Positions 52,553 to 63,665 of a DNA stretch of 64,000 nt are shown in pieces; the stretch's first letter is position 1, and each line of letters begins with the position of its first letter. Source of the DNA: Caballeronia fortuita. Lineage in GTDB: Bacteria; Pseudomonadota; Gammaproteobacteria; Burkholderiales; Burkholderiaceae. The notes below the pieces were generated by a model. That model saw only the letters and a list, made by a program, of their open reading frames with translations, had not been told where the DNA came from and did no database searches. The position numbers were made by a program, and so were the translations under genes. The stretch covers positions 1 to 64,000 of the forward strand of contig NZ_FCNX02000011.1 of the NCBI RefSeq assembly GCF_001544835.2, written 5' to 3'.

Positions 52553-52755
52553 ATGGCAACTGGTACGGTCAAGTGGTTCAAGGACGACAAAGGCTTTGGC
52601 TTCATTACGCCCGATGGCGGAGGTGAGGATTTGTTCGCCCATTTCTCGGAAATCCGCGCCGAGGGTTTTAAAACGCTCAAGGAAGCCAGAAGGTGACCTT
52701 CGACGAGAAGATGGGTCCGAAGGGCAAGCAGGCAGCGAATATCAAGCCGGCGTAA
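52553..52755 (+). pseudogene. cspA: CspA-type cold shock protein gene with a one-base deletion
   Basis: MATGTVKWFKDDKGFGFITPDGGGEDLFAHFSEI is a typical cold-shock domain with RNP1 (KGFGFI) and RNP2 (DLFAHF). At about 52683 one base is missing (GAAGCCAGAAGG), producing an early stop. In the next frame the expected end follows exactly (QKVTFDEKMGPKGKQAANIKPA, stop at 52755). The total of 203 bases is one short of the normal 68 codons. It is a recent break or a sequencing error. Confidence 0.85.
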
Positions 52756-53269
52756 GCACTGGCGGAAAAATGGGCGGTCATCGTCCGGCAGGCGCCGACG
52801 ATGTCCGCACATCGAACGATCTCCGCGTCTCCGGACCCGCACATCGCGCTCTCGTTTGCGTGCGTCCTTCACCGGTCGAGCCCCGCGGCGAGACAGCGTC
52901 CCCGATACAACCAGACGCTTCACCACACAAACAGCTGGATCATTGAAAAAATAATACGGAGTCCTACGTTCCTCGCGGATTCATGCCCTCCTAGAGATTA
53001 ACTCGGCGTGAAACATTGCCGCGGAGACCGCGGCTCAATCTAAGTAGTTGTTTTAAAACGGATGTGCGGCGAAAACGCGGCGAAATCGCGCATTGTTTCA
53101 CGCTGCCATGGGTCGGGACGCACGTGCCCCCGCGATTTTGCGGCCCGGACTGGCTCGATATGCCTCTCGGGCGCTGCTTGCGTATCAAAAGAAACGCGTT
53201 TTGTGTGCATTGATACGTTGGGCAAAAATTGGATTCCCGGCGTGGTAGGCCCCGTCCCACCAGGCCGGC
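52756..53269. other. no gene supported
   Basis: No recognisable coding sequence. Short AT-rich islands occur near 52940-52960 and 53040. Confidence 0.35.
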
Positions 53270-53700
53270 TCAGTGGCCGGCTTTGTAGCCAGCTGAGTGG
53301 CTGGTCGCCGCGGCACGCAGCGGGGAGGTTCGATCGCTGGCAGCGAAACAGTCGAGCCGGTAACGCGCGCCAAGATGAACATGCCTTGGCGCGTTTGCGA
53401 GCTGACGATCCGATTGCCGCAGCACGGCCTCGAAAAGCGGGATGTCGTTGGCGTCGAGTGCCCAGGCCCGGGATTGTTCGGCGCGTTGCAGAACGCGGTC
53501 CATGGCCGCCTCGGCGCGCGCGTAGATGATCAAGTCGGTTTCGCCAAAGCCCGCGTCCCGAACATAGTAGGCGAGATAGATTACCCGGATCAGTTCATTG
53601 AACAGATACGCAGAGCCGGTGCCTCTTCGACACGCCGCAAAGTCAGATGATTCACCAGGGAGATTTCTCGCGCCGCGTTCTGTGGCATCGGCAGCAACAT
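53270..53700 (-). pseudogene. conserved Burkholderia-type hypothetical gene, frameshifted
   Basis: The first frame from 53700 reads LLPMPQNAAREISLVNHLTLRRVEEAP; the second continues YLFNELIRVIYLAYYVRDAGFGETDLIIYARAEAAMDRVLQRAE and ends with the block PLFEAVLRQSDRQLANAP. I recall full-length proteins with both parts, annotated only as hypothetical. A one-base slip near 53620 separates them. Function unknown. Confidence 0.5.
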
Positions 53701-54023
53701 GGCTTTGTTGAGGGGCTTGCGCGAGGACGCGCGCGAAGGTCGAGAATGTGGGCGGCGAGAAGGCATGCGGCAAAAAAACGTCGAGGAGAGTTCCGCGTCA
53801 TGCGGCGTTCTGCGAATCCTAACCGTGCTTCAAGGCGTGTGGCGCTCGGGAGACGGGGCCGCTGAATTCCTATTCGAGATGCAGTCGGGGATCATGTTTG
53901 ACCTCATGTTCGACCGTCCCGGCGCCTGCGTATTCGATGCGCGCAAAAAAACGGTGCTCGTCTTGGCGCGGCGTTTTCGAGCGCCTTCGACTGTAGCTTG
54001 CGATGTGAAACCCTGAGGACACG
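53701..54023. other. no gene supported
   Basis: A plus-strand frame (GIMFDLMFDRPGACVFDARKKTV) is open here but has no recognisable family or start. It may hold the promoter of the next small gene. Confidence 0.3.
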
Positions 54024-54272
54024 ATGGTCAGGATTGAGTTGGAACTGGACGATAGCGTGCATGCCGCCCTGCGCTCGGTGGTCGCGCGCTGCAACGCGGC
54101 GCACAAAAGCAGCGGCGGGGCGAACACGCACGGCGAGCTGAATGTGAAGAAACTGCTGACCCTATTGGCGGAAGACGCCGCGATGATGCAGAGTCGACCG
54201 GGCTCGTGGGAGCCTTCGACGATGCAGCAGGTGCTCGACGCGCACGGCTATCCGTCCTGCAGTGGGTCGTGA
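54024..54272 (+). CDS. small conserved hypothetical protein
   Basis: The 82-residue product opens like a ribbon-helix-helix strand (VRIELELDDSVHAALRSVV) and ends MMQSRPGSWEPSTMQQVLDAHGY, a pattern I recall from Burkholderia hypothetical proteins. A GAGGA stretch precedes the ATG. It is convergent with and probably truncates the LigD relic that follows. Confidence 0.6.
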   Translation: MVRIELELDDSVHAALRSVVARCNAAHKSSGGANTHGELNVKKLLTLLAEDAAMMQSRPGSWEPSTMQQVLDAHGYPSCSGS

Positions 54273-54284
54273 GATGCAGGCGGG

Positions 54285-54765
54285 GGAGGGCGCAGGCGGG
54301 GCGGGCTTTTCGCAGGTAGAACCGACAACACCAGAAGTCGGGGCGTCGACAACCTTCTCTTCCGTGACCGCGCTCGCTGCGGTGTCTTCGCGGAGCGCTT
54401 GGAACACTGGGTGCCGCACCTCACCCGAAGGTGTTCACGCGAGGAACAAGACCTCGACCACAATGCCGGGCGTCAGCCAATGGAACACTCTTTCGCGCTC
54501 AGGCTCGGGGGCGTTGTAAAAGGGCGGAGCCGCCTGCTGAAACGCATTGGCGCGCTTGGCGAATAAGGTGCTGCGGGTTGACGAAAGATGCGGTGTTACA
54601 TGCCCCGCATACTGTAGTGAGTCATACTGCAGCGAGCCCTCCGTTTCATAGACGTCGAGGAGAAGCGAACGAACGCCAGACTTCGCCCCTTTGAGGCGCG
54701 AGAAGTCGCCGCCGCCGAACGCTTGTCGCAAATTGCACTTGAGCTTTGATCCAATCGGTCGATCG
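54285..54765 (-). pseudogene. ligD: LigD (ATP-dependent DNA ligase D) remnant
   Basis: The minus strand carries the end of the LigD ligase domain: KLKCNLRQAF, FSRLKGAKSGVRSLLLDVYE, SLQYAGHVTPHL, PPFYNAPEPERERVFHWL, then VEVLFLA, a TGA, TPSGEVRHPVFQALRED and TEEKV. The stop sits where the family has Trp in FLEWTPSGEVRHP, so TGG became TGA. A 15-base tandem duplication (54606-54635) repeats SLQYD. LigD works with Ku in non-homologous end joining. Polymerase and nuclease parts are absent. Confidence 0.78.
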
Positions 54766-54852
54766 CCCCGAGCGGTCCAGCGCATTGACCCGCCTAGGGC
54801 CGTCTTTGGCGTCTGAACCCGCGCGGTTCGTGAATTATTCCAGCGACCCATC

Positions 54853-55041
54853 TCACTCGCCTGGTCGCGCCGGCCGCGGCGCGTCATTCTCATCGTCGCC
54901 CGGCGAACGTTCGATGGGCGCACGCAACGGCTGCGTCGTGTCGATGCCGGCCATCTGAAGTGCAGCGTCGATGCGCTTCAAGGGCGAGTTGAGATCGAGC
55001 GCCCAAGGCGGCGAACATTCGTCGTCGCTTAGCACCGTCAT
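54853..55041 (-). CDS. possible 62-residue protein
   Basis: It reads MTVLSDDECSPPWALDLNSPLKRIDAALQMAGIDTTQPL, with amino-acid use typical of real proteins, but it has no ribosome-binding site and no family I recognise. Divergent from the sigma-factor gene. Confidence 0.35.
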   Translation of the reverse strand: MTVLSDDECSPPWALDLNSPLKRIDAALQMAGIDTTQPLRAPIERSPGDDENDAPRPARPGE

Positions 55042-55095
55042 GCCGTGTTGAACCGTGAGTATGTCCTCGATTTGGTGCGGCGCAGCAATTCGTGC

Positions 55096-55126
55096 TACAA
55101 TTTTAGGCAGTGCTCACATAGCACTG
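55096..55126 (+). promoter_or_regulatory. probable rpoD-paralogue promoter and hairpin
   Basis: TACAAT at 55096-55101 (weak TTGGTG about 18 bases upstream) is followed by CAGTGCT-N5-AGCACTG at 55108-55126. The hairpin would lie near the 5' end of the transcript, about 175 bases before the start codon. Confidence 0.4.
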
Positions 55127-55301
55127 TCGCTTGATTGCACCATTTCATCCGGCCCGCTCGTGTAAGTGGGCCGCGTCACCCGCTCGTTGCGATATCACCA
55201 ATCGCGTCCGCCTTCAGCCCTTGAATGTCCGTGACGCGCCGGCCGCGATGCTCTCAACTGCCGGACTCGCCGTCGCCGAGCACACCTGCCAAGGAGAATG
55301 C

Positions 55302-57344
<2,043 letters not shown>

Positions 57345-57571
57345 GTTTCCGACCACTCAGTCACAGTCCCGCGTCGATGCGAGATCGATGTGACAACTCG
57401 AACACCGGTCAGCGCCGGGCCGGCCGCCATGGTGACAAGCGGCGCGGGCCTCATGGGAAGAGCGCGCGCCCTTGCCGTATCGTCGCTCAAAAATCAGCGG
57501 ACGCTCGCGCTGTGCGCCGCTCGCCAGACCCGGCATCGCAGCACGATGGCTGTCGGCAGTTGGCCCTGGCG

Positions 57572-58975
57572 TTACAGCAATATCGCTTGCTGCAAAAGCT
57601 CCAGCGCCTTCAACTCGTCCAATCGACCCGCGCGTGCTTTGCCCGCTAGCGTCTTGATCAAGGCTTCAGCGATCGGCTCGATCCCGTGAAGATTGTCCAG
57701 GCTGGTCACGGAAGGGGACGGGAGCGACGCGGCTTTTCGCTCGGGTCGGACGGAGGCGGGTGGCGGAACAATCGTTACCGGTGCGACGGGTGAGGCGAAT
57801 GGGACATGCTGCTCGCTTTCGTTCAGCGAGTGACCCGCCAGCTCGCCCAAAGCGGCACTGACCTGATCTAGCGGCCCGGCGCCGATCGTCTCTTCCCCTC
57901 TCTGGACATCTGCTGAAGTCAAGCTTTGTGCATCACCCAGGCCATCGAGATGAGGGCCACCCGGGCGCGCCTCCACTGCGGCACGCTTGCTTCGCACGCG
58001 GTTCTGAGTTGCGAGCACAGGCGGCTCGTCGTGTTGAACGGATTCGTGGTGAACAGATGCACGACCCCGCGCAGCAGGGGTCAGCAAACGTGACACTGAC
58101 TCCGGAATTTCAACTTCGGAGCGCGGCGTATCGAGCCAGCCGACTGGCAAGCCAAGGCGCTCAGTGAAACGGCTCGCTTCGACATCGTCCATGCGCTTCT
58201 TGCTATGCAACCGATGGGCCATGTTCGACCCGCTCAACGCCATGACTATACCCAGTCTTACTTTCGATCCGTTGCGGGTCGTCAGAACGTGAAGGTTAGC
58301 GCGTCGAATGCTTTCGACATCGGCGGCGTCTTTCAAGGGCAGCGCGTGCTGCTGGGTCGATTTTTGAGATGCTTTGGATGTTGATGGTGCACCCTTGAGG
58401 GAAGCATCTCGGCTGGGCTGTTTGGCCATCCCGCGCTCATTATTCCTGCTAGCGCTGGGCGAACTGCCCGCTGGTTTCTTTGGCATTTCCGCGTCCTCAG
58501 ACGAACGAACTTCAAGAGAGGGTTGATGGCCGACGTCGAGGGCCGTAGCAGGCTCATGCGTCTCAGACTCTGCGTCCAGTTTCTCGTCCGTTTCAACGAA
58601 GTCGAGCGGTGACTTCAGGCGAGCAATGGTCTCGGGCGTGAGTAGGGGATGCGGCTGATCAAAGAAGCCGTGCGGCAACCCGAGCGTGGTTTCCATGTGA
58701 AAGGCGGTCTCGGGCGTGAACCTTTCGCCCTTCAAGAGTTCGGCCACTCGCGTCATGCTGGAATCCAGACCTAACGCGATATTCTCGGCGCCCACCGCAT
58801 CGACCAGAAATTGAAATGAACGCGTTTTGAAGATTGAGGCGGTCTGGGCAGACTCTCGGGCAGGCGCCTTCGCGTAGGTCTGTCTCTGCCGGTTGGACGA
58901 GGATTGGCTCACATGGCGAGGCTGGCGCTGGCCGCTGTCTCGAGATCCCGCATATCGCCCGCGGGGTTGACTCAT
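57572..58975 (-). CDS. hypothetical protein with two related HTH-like segments
   Basis: The 467-residue product has two similar segments, near residues 48-115 and 225-285. Each contains a degenerate Xre-like helix pair ending in a G-L-P-x-G-(F/W) block (FTPETAFHMETTLGLPHGFFDQP and DVEASRFTERLGLPVGWLDTP). The rest is Ser/Pro/Glu-rich and probably disordered, with a short helical C-terminus (LKALELLQQAILL). I recall similar hypothetical proteins in Burkholderiales. A weak AGGGAG lies upstream. It is convergent with the sigma-factor gene. Confidence 0.65.
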   Translation of the reverse strand: MSQPRGRYAGSRDSGQRQPRHVSQSSSNRQRQTYAKAPARESAQTASIFKTRSFQFLVDAVGAENIALGLDSSMTRVAELLKGERFTPETAFHMETTLGLPHGFFDQPHPLLTPETIARLKSPLDFVETDEKLDAESETHEPATALDVGHQPSLEVRSSEDAEMPKKPAGSSPSASRNNERGMAKQPSRDASLKGAPSTSKASQKSTQQHALPLKDAADVESIRRANLHVLTTRNGSKVRLGIVMALSGSNMAHRLHSKKRMDDVEASRFTERLGLPVGWLDTPRSEVEIPESVSRLLTPAARGRASVHHESVQHDEPPVLATQNRVRSKRAAVEARPGGPHLDGLGDAQSLTSADVQRGEETIGAGPLDQVSAALGELAGHSLNESEQHVPFASPVAPVTIVPPPASVRPERKAASLPSPSVTSLDNLHGIEPIAEALIKTLAGKARAGRLDELKALELLQQAILL

Positions 58976-59325
58976 AAGGTAGGGCTCCCTGCAATCGTTG
59001 ACATGCTAACTTCAAGATTATAGTCGAGACGCCATTGATTGCTTGGTCTGAGAAACTCAGAAAATCCCTCCTGGAACACTGCAGCAGCGCGGCTAGAGCG
59101 CCCGTGTGGCGGTCGGTTGGGGAAGCATCAATAATTGGGAAACGGTCGCTTGAAGCATTTCACGAAGTCGTCGTTATTCTGAATAACTAACTAGCAACAT
59201 CGTCCACCTGCGCCTCGCATAGGTGGCTGCGCCCGAGGCGATCGGAATTCAATGAGCCTGTCATTGTGTCAAGAACAAGCTGACGACCGTCCAGGCGATC
59301 GCAACTGCACCTTATATGCGGGGAG

Positions 59326-59574
59326 TTGGAAGCGAAGGGCGTCGCTGAGGCCATCGCTCTTCAGCGCGATGAGACATCCTACCGCGTCGTTCTTGACGGA
59401 CCGGACGATTACTGGCCTTCGACGTCGGCTCATTCGCTGGCCATTGCTTGCCAGAGCGTTGCAAGAATTGCAGCGATGCCGTGCGCTCTCCAGCCCGTTA
59501 CCCGAACGCTCGCGATCGATCCCGCGTCCGGCGAACGTGGGCTAACCGACTGTGAGCGACGAGGCAGTCGATAA
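59326..59574 (+). CDS. doubtful small gene or relic
   Basis: The frame reads EAKGVAEAIALQRDETSYRVVLDGPDDYWPSTSAHSLAIA, which looks protein-like, but it begins at a TTG. A preceding in-register segment (TTVQAIATAPYMRG) is in another frame, so this may be a frameshifted gene. The strong terminator 30 bases downstream suggests a real transcription unit ended here. Confidence 0.35.
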   Translation: MEAKGVAEAIALQRDETSYRVVLDGPDDYWPSTSAHSLAIACQSVARIAAMPCALQPVTRTLAIDPASGERGLTDCERRGSR

Positions 59575-59603
59575 AATACCTTTGCAGTTTGGGTATCATC
59601 TTC

Positions 59604-59625
59604 GCCCGTCCCGGCGGGCTTTTTT
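59604..59625 (+). terminator. Rho-independent terminator
   Basis: GCCCG-tcccgg-CGGGC followed by six Ts on the plus strand. It ends only 10 bases before the next small gene's ATG. Confidence 0.75.
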
Positions 59626-59635
59626 CGCCGCGAGT

Positions 59636-59818
59636 ATGAAAAATTTGTACGGAAAGCTCAGTGTCGGACAGAAAAGCTTCTCTTTCATGGTCAGCGCATT
59701 GGTGACGCTGGGTGGGATAGTAGAGGGAAACTCCTACGGTTTTGCGGGAGCAGCGCCCTTGCTTCTGCTGACCTACTTCCAAATTGCTAACCACCGAACC
59801 CGAGCGCCAGCTCAATAG
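59636..59818 (+). CDS. 60-residue membrane protein
   Basis: MKNLYGKLSVGQKSFSFMVSALVTLGGIVEGNSYGFAGAAPLLLLTYFQIANH has one or two hydrophobic helices. There is no clear ribosome-binding site, and a terminator lies just upstream, so expression is uncertain. Confidence 0.4.
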   Translation: MKNLYGKLSVGQKSFSFMVSALVTLGGIVEGNSYGFAGAAPLLLLTYFQIANHRTRAPAQ

Positions 59819-60080
59819 CCAAAAATCAGCCTTGGCCGCTCGTCATTGACGGAATGCCGACCAATCGCGCGTCCCATCGATCATGACAGGCTTGTTGCAG
59901 TTCTCCGCGGCATCCCAAGCCGCGCCTCATGAACGAGTAGTAAACTGTCGAGTTCTCGCGCTGCTGTACGGACAGCAGTGAATTTGCGACTTGCTTGTAT
60001 ATCGTGCCTCTGCTGCCTCCAGGCCTACGGTTTGCATAACGCTTAAACCACATCCGTTCCATCGAAATCGGAGAATCGTC
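59819..60080. other. intergenic, no gene seen
   Basis: Nothing protein-like. Probably contains the promoter of the lysine-rich small gene. Confidence 0.3.
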
Positions 60081-60191
60081 ATGAGCAAAGCCCACGATGC
60101 CAAGAAGGCCGAAAAGAAGGTCGCCACCAAAACGCCGAAGGAAAAGAAAGAAGCGAAGAAACTGAAGAAGGAAGCGTCGAAGCGACAGTAA
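60081..60191 (+). CDS. 36-residue lysine-rich protein
   Basis: The product MSKAHDAKKAEKKVATKTPKEKKEAKKLKKEASKRQ is almost half lysine, like short basic proteins I recall from Burkholderia. It may bind nucleic acid or be disordered. GGAG lies at a good distance from the ATG. Confidence 0.65.
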   Translation: MSKAHDAKKAEKKVATKTPKEKKEAKKLKKEASKRQ

Positions 60192-60308
60192 CGATTACAA
60201 CTCGCGAGCGATCTTCGCAAACAAATACGGGAACCAGAGAATCTGTTCGACCAATTCGTTTTAGCGCACGATGCGTTTTGGTCATTGCTCACACCAGGGC
60301 CGCTGCAG

Positions 60309-60566
60309 TCAGGCGTACGTCGCCGATTCGACTTGAACCCCTGCAGCGCAATCGATTTGCGCAAGTAGCGCGCTAGCCAAGGCTAGCTGCGCGGGTAGCA
60401 AATGCCTTGTTGCCATAACAACGACCACGCGGCGCCGCCAATAAGGCAGCGGAAATACCGGCGACACACTGCGACTCTCGGCCTGCACCATGGTGCGCAG
60501 GTGAGCGAGGTCGACGTCTGTAACCCGAAGATCGTACGCACTGTTCGGAAATTCTGGAGCTTTCAT
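60309..60566 (-). CDS. 85-residue hypothetical protein
   Basis: The product contains FPNSAYDLRVTDVDLAHLRTMVQAE and PLPYWRRRVVVVMATRHLLPAQLALASALLAQID. Codon use looks real, and the pattern recurs in my memory of Burkholderia hypothetical proteins. The ribosome-binding site is weak. Confidence 0.5.
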   Translation of the reverse strand: MKAPEFPNSAYDLRVTDVDLAHLRTMVQAESRSVSPVFPLPYWRRRVVVVMATRHLLPAQLALASALLAQIDCAAGVQVESATYA

Positions 60567-60822
60567 GACTTACTTACGGCAGTGGCGCCGGTTGCCTGAA
60601 GTATCAGCGCACATTAATTTCTATGCGCTGTGAACAATTCCTGGACGCGACACGCGCCGACTTCCAACAGCGGGTTCACTTCACTGGCCTGCCCGGTTCC
60701 GGTGAGTCGGCAATCGAGTAGTTCGTGCCGTCGATGCTCGCTCGATTACGCTCGAAGCATGGCGCATTTAGATCCAAGACATACCCAATCAGCGCGCTCG
60801 CATGCACATATTTTCTTCGAAC

Positions 60823-61599
60823 CTATTCATTTGACGCGCTCGGTGAACCGCCCGGTCCGTAGGGGTCCGGATTTCCGAATCGCGGAAACGCTCCGCTCGA
60901 CCTTGCTCTGCGCAATTCGTCTTCCACCTCTTTCCTGGTTTTAGGATCGGGCACGGATACAGGTGACGTCGAAACGACGGTATCCGAAGCGTTCGCGTTG
61001 GCGTTGGCTGAGCCTGAGCCGAAAGAATTCGGTATCTCATTGTCTTCCGTCGTCTCGACCAGGTTGTCATCGCTCCGGGCTGACCTGGCAGCGGAGCGGA
61101 GCAGCTCCGATCCCACCACAACCGGTGCCGCGCTGTCGTGCTCTTCAGAGGATGGCTTCTGCATCGCTTGCGCTTCTGGCTGTTTGTTTCCTCTTTCTCG
61201 TTTCAGCCTAGTGCTTGCTGCGGTCGAATGCGTGATCGATGATGCGTGTCGTTTCGACGCGAGCGCGGCGATGTTCGGGGCATGCGGTTTGGTGGCTTCG
61301 TCCAATGACGAATCGGTATCGCTCAACATCAGTCTCGGCGGCACACGAAACTTCGTGTTCTCCGATGCTGTCTGCTGATTCTCCTCCGAAGATTTGCCCA
61401 TCGGCGTTGAAGCTCCGTTTGGCTCTCGGTGAACCGTGCCTATCGTGCCCGTTGCGACCGACCCGCGCTGTCGCGACCACCATGCCGGTACGTCCAGGCG
61501 GTGTCTGCCGTGATCGAGGAGCAACGAAGGACCGACGACCGATGCTGTGACGATGCAGAGGCCGAAGAGCAGAGAGTGGGTGGAGAGTTTTTCAAGCAA
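60823..61599 (-). CDS. membrane-anchored or exported protein with DUF4148-like end
   Basis: The 258-residue product has an N-terminal hydrophobic segment (LLFGLCIVTASVVGPSLLL), a long Ser/Ala/Glu-rich, probably unstructured middle, and a C-terminal block TRKEVEDELRRARSSGAFPRFGNPDPYGPGG that resembles the DUF4148 motif of Burkholderia exported proteins. The TTG start at 61599 has GAGGAAA upstream. A 37-residue membrane protein gene ends 30 bases upstream on the same strand, so the two form a small operon. Confidence 0.6.
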   Translation of the reverse strand: MLEKLSTHSLLFGLCIVTASVVGPSLLLDHGRHRLDVPAWWSRQRGSVATGTIGTVHREPNGASTPMGKSSEENQQTASENTKFRVPPRLMLSDTDSSLDEATKPHAPNIAALASKRHASSITHSTAASTRLKRERGNKQPEAQAMQKPSSEEHDSAAPVVVGSELLRSAARSARSDDNLVETTEDNEIPNSFGSGSANANANASDTVVSTSPVSVPDPKTRKEVEDELRRARSSGAFPRFGNPDPYGPGGSPSASNE

Positions 61600-61629
61600 C
61601 GCGCTTTCCTCGAGGGTTCGAGTTCTCGT

Positions 61630-61743
61630 CTATTCGACATGAAGGAAGTTCAGCGCCTGAAGCACAGCGCCCGCGACGATGAACGTCGCTCCGAGGATCA
61701 GTCTGATCCGCAGACGCCACGCACCTGCTGACAGTTCGCGCAT
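61630..61743 (-). CDS. 37-residue single-helix membrane protein
   Basis: ATG at 61743 (GGAG upstream) opens a 37-codon frame with one helix (RLRIRLILGATFIVAGAVLQALNFLHVE) and a basic, positive-inside N-terminus. It is translated in line with the DUF4148-like gene that follows. Function unknown. Confidence 0.6.
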   Translation of the reverse strand: MRELSAGAWRLRIRLILGATFIVAGAVLQALNFLHVE

Positions 61744-61828
61744 ACGAGATCTCCGATGGTCGGTCCGGCGGTTCGCAAGACGATGATCTGTGGCGCCTAG
61801 CGATCCCCGATCTATGACTTCATTTGCC

Positions 61829-62801
61829 TCATGAGAACGCGCTGCTCATATTAAGCGTGCCGTTCACGCCCGCCGGGAAAAAACCTCCTTGCGCCACTGC
61901 GCCCTTGTTCAGGTAGACGATGTTGAGCACGTCGTCGTAGCTGCGGCTGAATGCGATGCCGTTGTTGTCCAGCGGTACGATGTTGGACATCTGTGCGTTG
62001 ACGCCCGCGATGCCCTGATCGACGTCGCTCGACGAATCGAGCGAATCACGCGCATCCGATGGCCTGTGTCGCCGTTACGAGGCTCGGCGTCTGGATACCT
62101 TTGGCGTACAGCACCGTTCTGATCAGACCCGCATGATAGGCTTCGGCGGCGAGAATGCCGGCCGCCGCTTCGAGATAAGTGTTTTTGCTGATGAGCGGAG
62201 CGGCGCCTTTGTACGCGGTGACGCCCACGTCTTCGAAGATAAACGCACCAAGCAGGAAGTTGTTGTCGTTCAAGTATGGGTTGAAAACCGTTCCTGCAGG
62301 AGCGAGCCCCGCCGCTTGTGCTGCCAGTGAAAACGCGCCGTTGGGATCCGTGCCGCCCACATCGAGCGCGGGCATCGCGACCGCTGAACCGCCGAGCGCG
62401 GTGCGAAGGAACGCGACGTGTTCCAGTTCATCCTTCGCGATTTCTCGGGCGTAGGCTGCGACCACAGGATCCGAGAACGGCACCTGCTGACCAGGCGTCA
62501 CTTTGCCTGGCGTGCCGGCGCCGGTCATGAGATTCGTGGGCAGCCCCGATCCAGTCGTAGCATAAGCGTAGAACGTCGCCTCGAGATACTCGAGATTGAG
62601 TGCAAAGTTGAGGATCTCCGCGTCAGTTGGCCCCGTCGCCGCGTTGGCGTTTTCTCCCGACCCTCCGCCGCATGCGCCGAGGATGGTTCCACCGACCAGC
62701 CCCAAACCCAGGCCGCCGGCACTGCGGAAAAATTGGCGGCGTTTTGCACGCCGCTGCACGCGTCGATCGAATACGTCCGCTACCGATGAAGGGCAACCCA
62801 T
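61829..62801 (-). pseudogene. Tat-exported ferritin-like domain protein, frameshifted near its end
   Basis: The start at 62801 follows AGGAG. The first frame has a twin-arginine leader (RRQFFRSAGGLGLGLVGGTILGAC) and a ferritin-like domain (ILNFALNLEYLEATFYAYA, AREIAKDELEHVAFLRTALG, GILAAEAYHAGLIRTVLYAKG). At about 62046 the frame ends early (TQAIGCA). Another frame continues DARDSLDSSSDVDQGI, NIVPLDNNGIAFSRS and LNIVYLNKGAVAQGGFFPAGVNG to a natural stop at 61829. Only the C-terminal tail is lost, so a truncated protein may still work. Confidence 0.8.
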
Positions 62802-63665
62802 GTTCGTCTCCTGTAAATCGATGGGTGGACGACGTCCAACCTGCGCTTCGCGCATCGCACAAGACGCCGCAAGAGCGGGAAGGTTTGCCGAACGTGACTG
62901 GGCCACTCTCTCTCGTGAATACGAATAACTACGGATGAACAGATGCACGAGGTAACAGATTCTTGCACTCGACGTGCTGCGACTCGCCTCGCTTGCCGAC
63001 GTCGATGCCTCGGTCAAGCAAAAACGACCCGACAATAAATTTAGTACTGTTTAGTTAGACGTCTCGTCCGTACGATGCGCACCCGCTTGTGAAGACCAGT
63101 GCGGATGAAGGGACAGAAAGTAGCCATGCCCATCAATAGGACGCGCAGTCGTGCAGTTCCGAATAGAGTTTTTTGAACCCGCGAACGCCCGCGACCGAGA
63201 TGGTACCTACCAACAAGCCCGACATCGCCGGTGGGGTGACTGCCGAGTCAGTCGGAGCTCTGGAACGTGCCGCGATCTACGCGCGAGTGCGCACACGTGC
63301 TCGTGCGCCCGGCGAAGTCCACCGCCGTTCATCCCGATACTCGTTCTCCTCCTTATGCTTCCAGACGGGTGGTCTCCTCGCGCCTGGGTCTCCTCGCGCC
63401 GCGTGGCCGTGGCCGTTTTCGAGATATACGAGAGAGAGGCGCGCGCGGATGCACGCGCGTTGCCGTTTGTCCTCGCGGCCACCGAAAATCTGGATATCGG
63501 CTGGTTGAGTCTTCCGCGATGGCAATGCGAATGCGGCATGCAGGCGGATTTGCCGAGTCTAAACAGGGCAAACAAAAAGCGGAGGTTGACCACCGTAGGG
63601 AAGAGGCGACACGCGGTCGAGTGTCCGCCGCGACTCGACCTGAAAAGAAAAGTCGTCGTCGCATT
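62802..63665. other. 864-base region without a supported gene
   Basis: GC-rich open frames on both strands show no family similarity. It separates the ferritin-like gene from the convergent-side end of an anti-sigma-factor gene. Confidence 0.4.

Larger units (their letters stand above)
54766..55301. other. upstream region of the sigma-factor gene
   Basis: It holds one doubtful small minus-strand gene (54853-55041) and the sigma-gene leader. The leader includes TACAAT at 55096-55101 and CAGTGCT-cacat-AGCACTG (55108-55126), a perfect 7-bp inverted repeat. Confidence 0.45.
58976..59635. other. 660-base region, one doubtful frame and a terminator
   Basis: The left 300 bases show nothing. A coding-like stretch at 59326-59574 precedes the terminator at 59604-59625. 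Confidence 0.4.
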
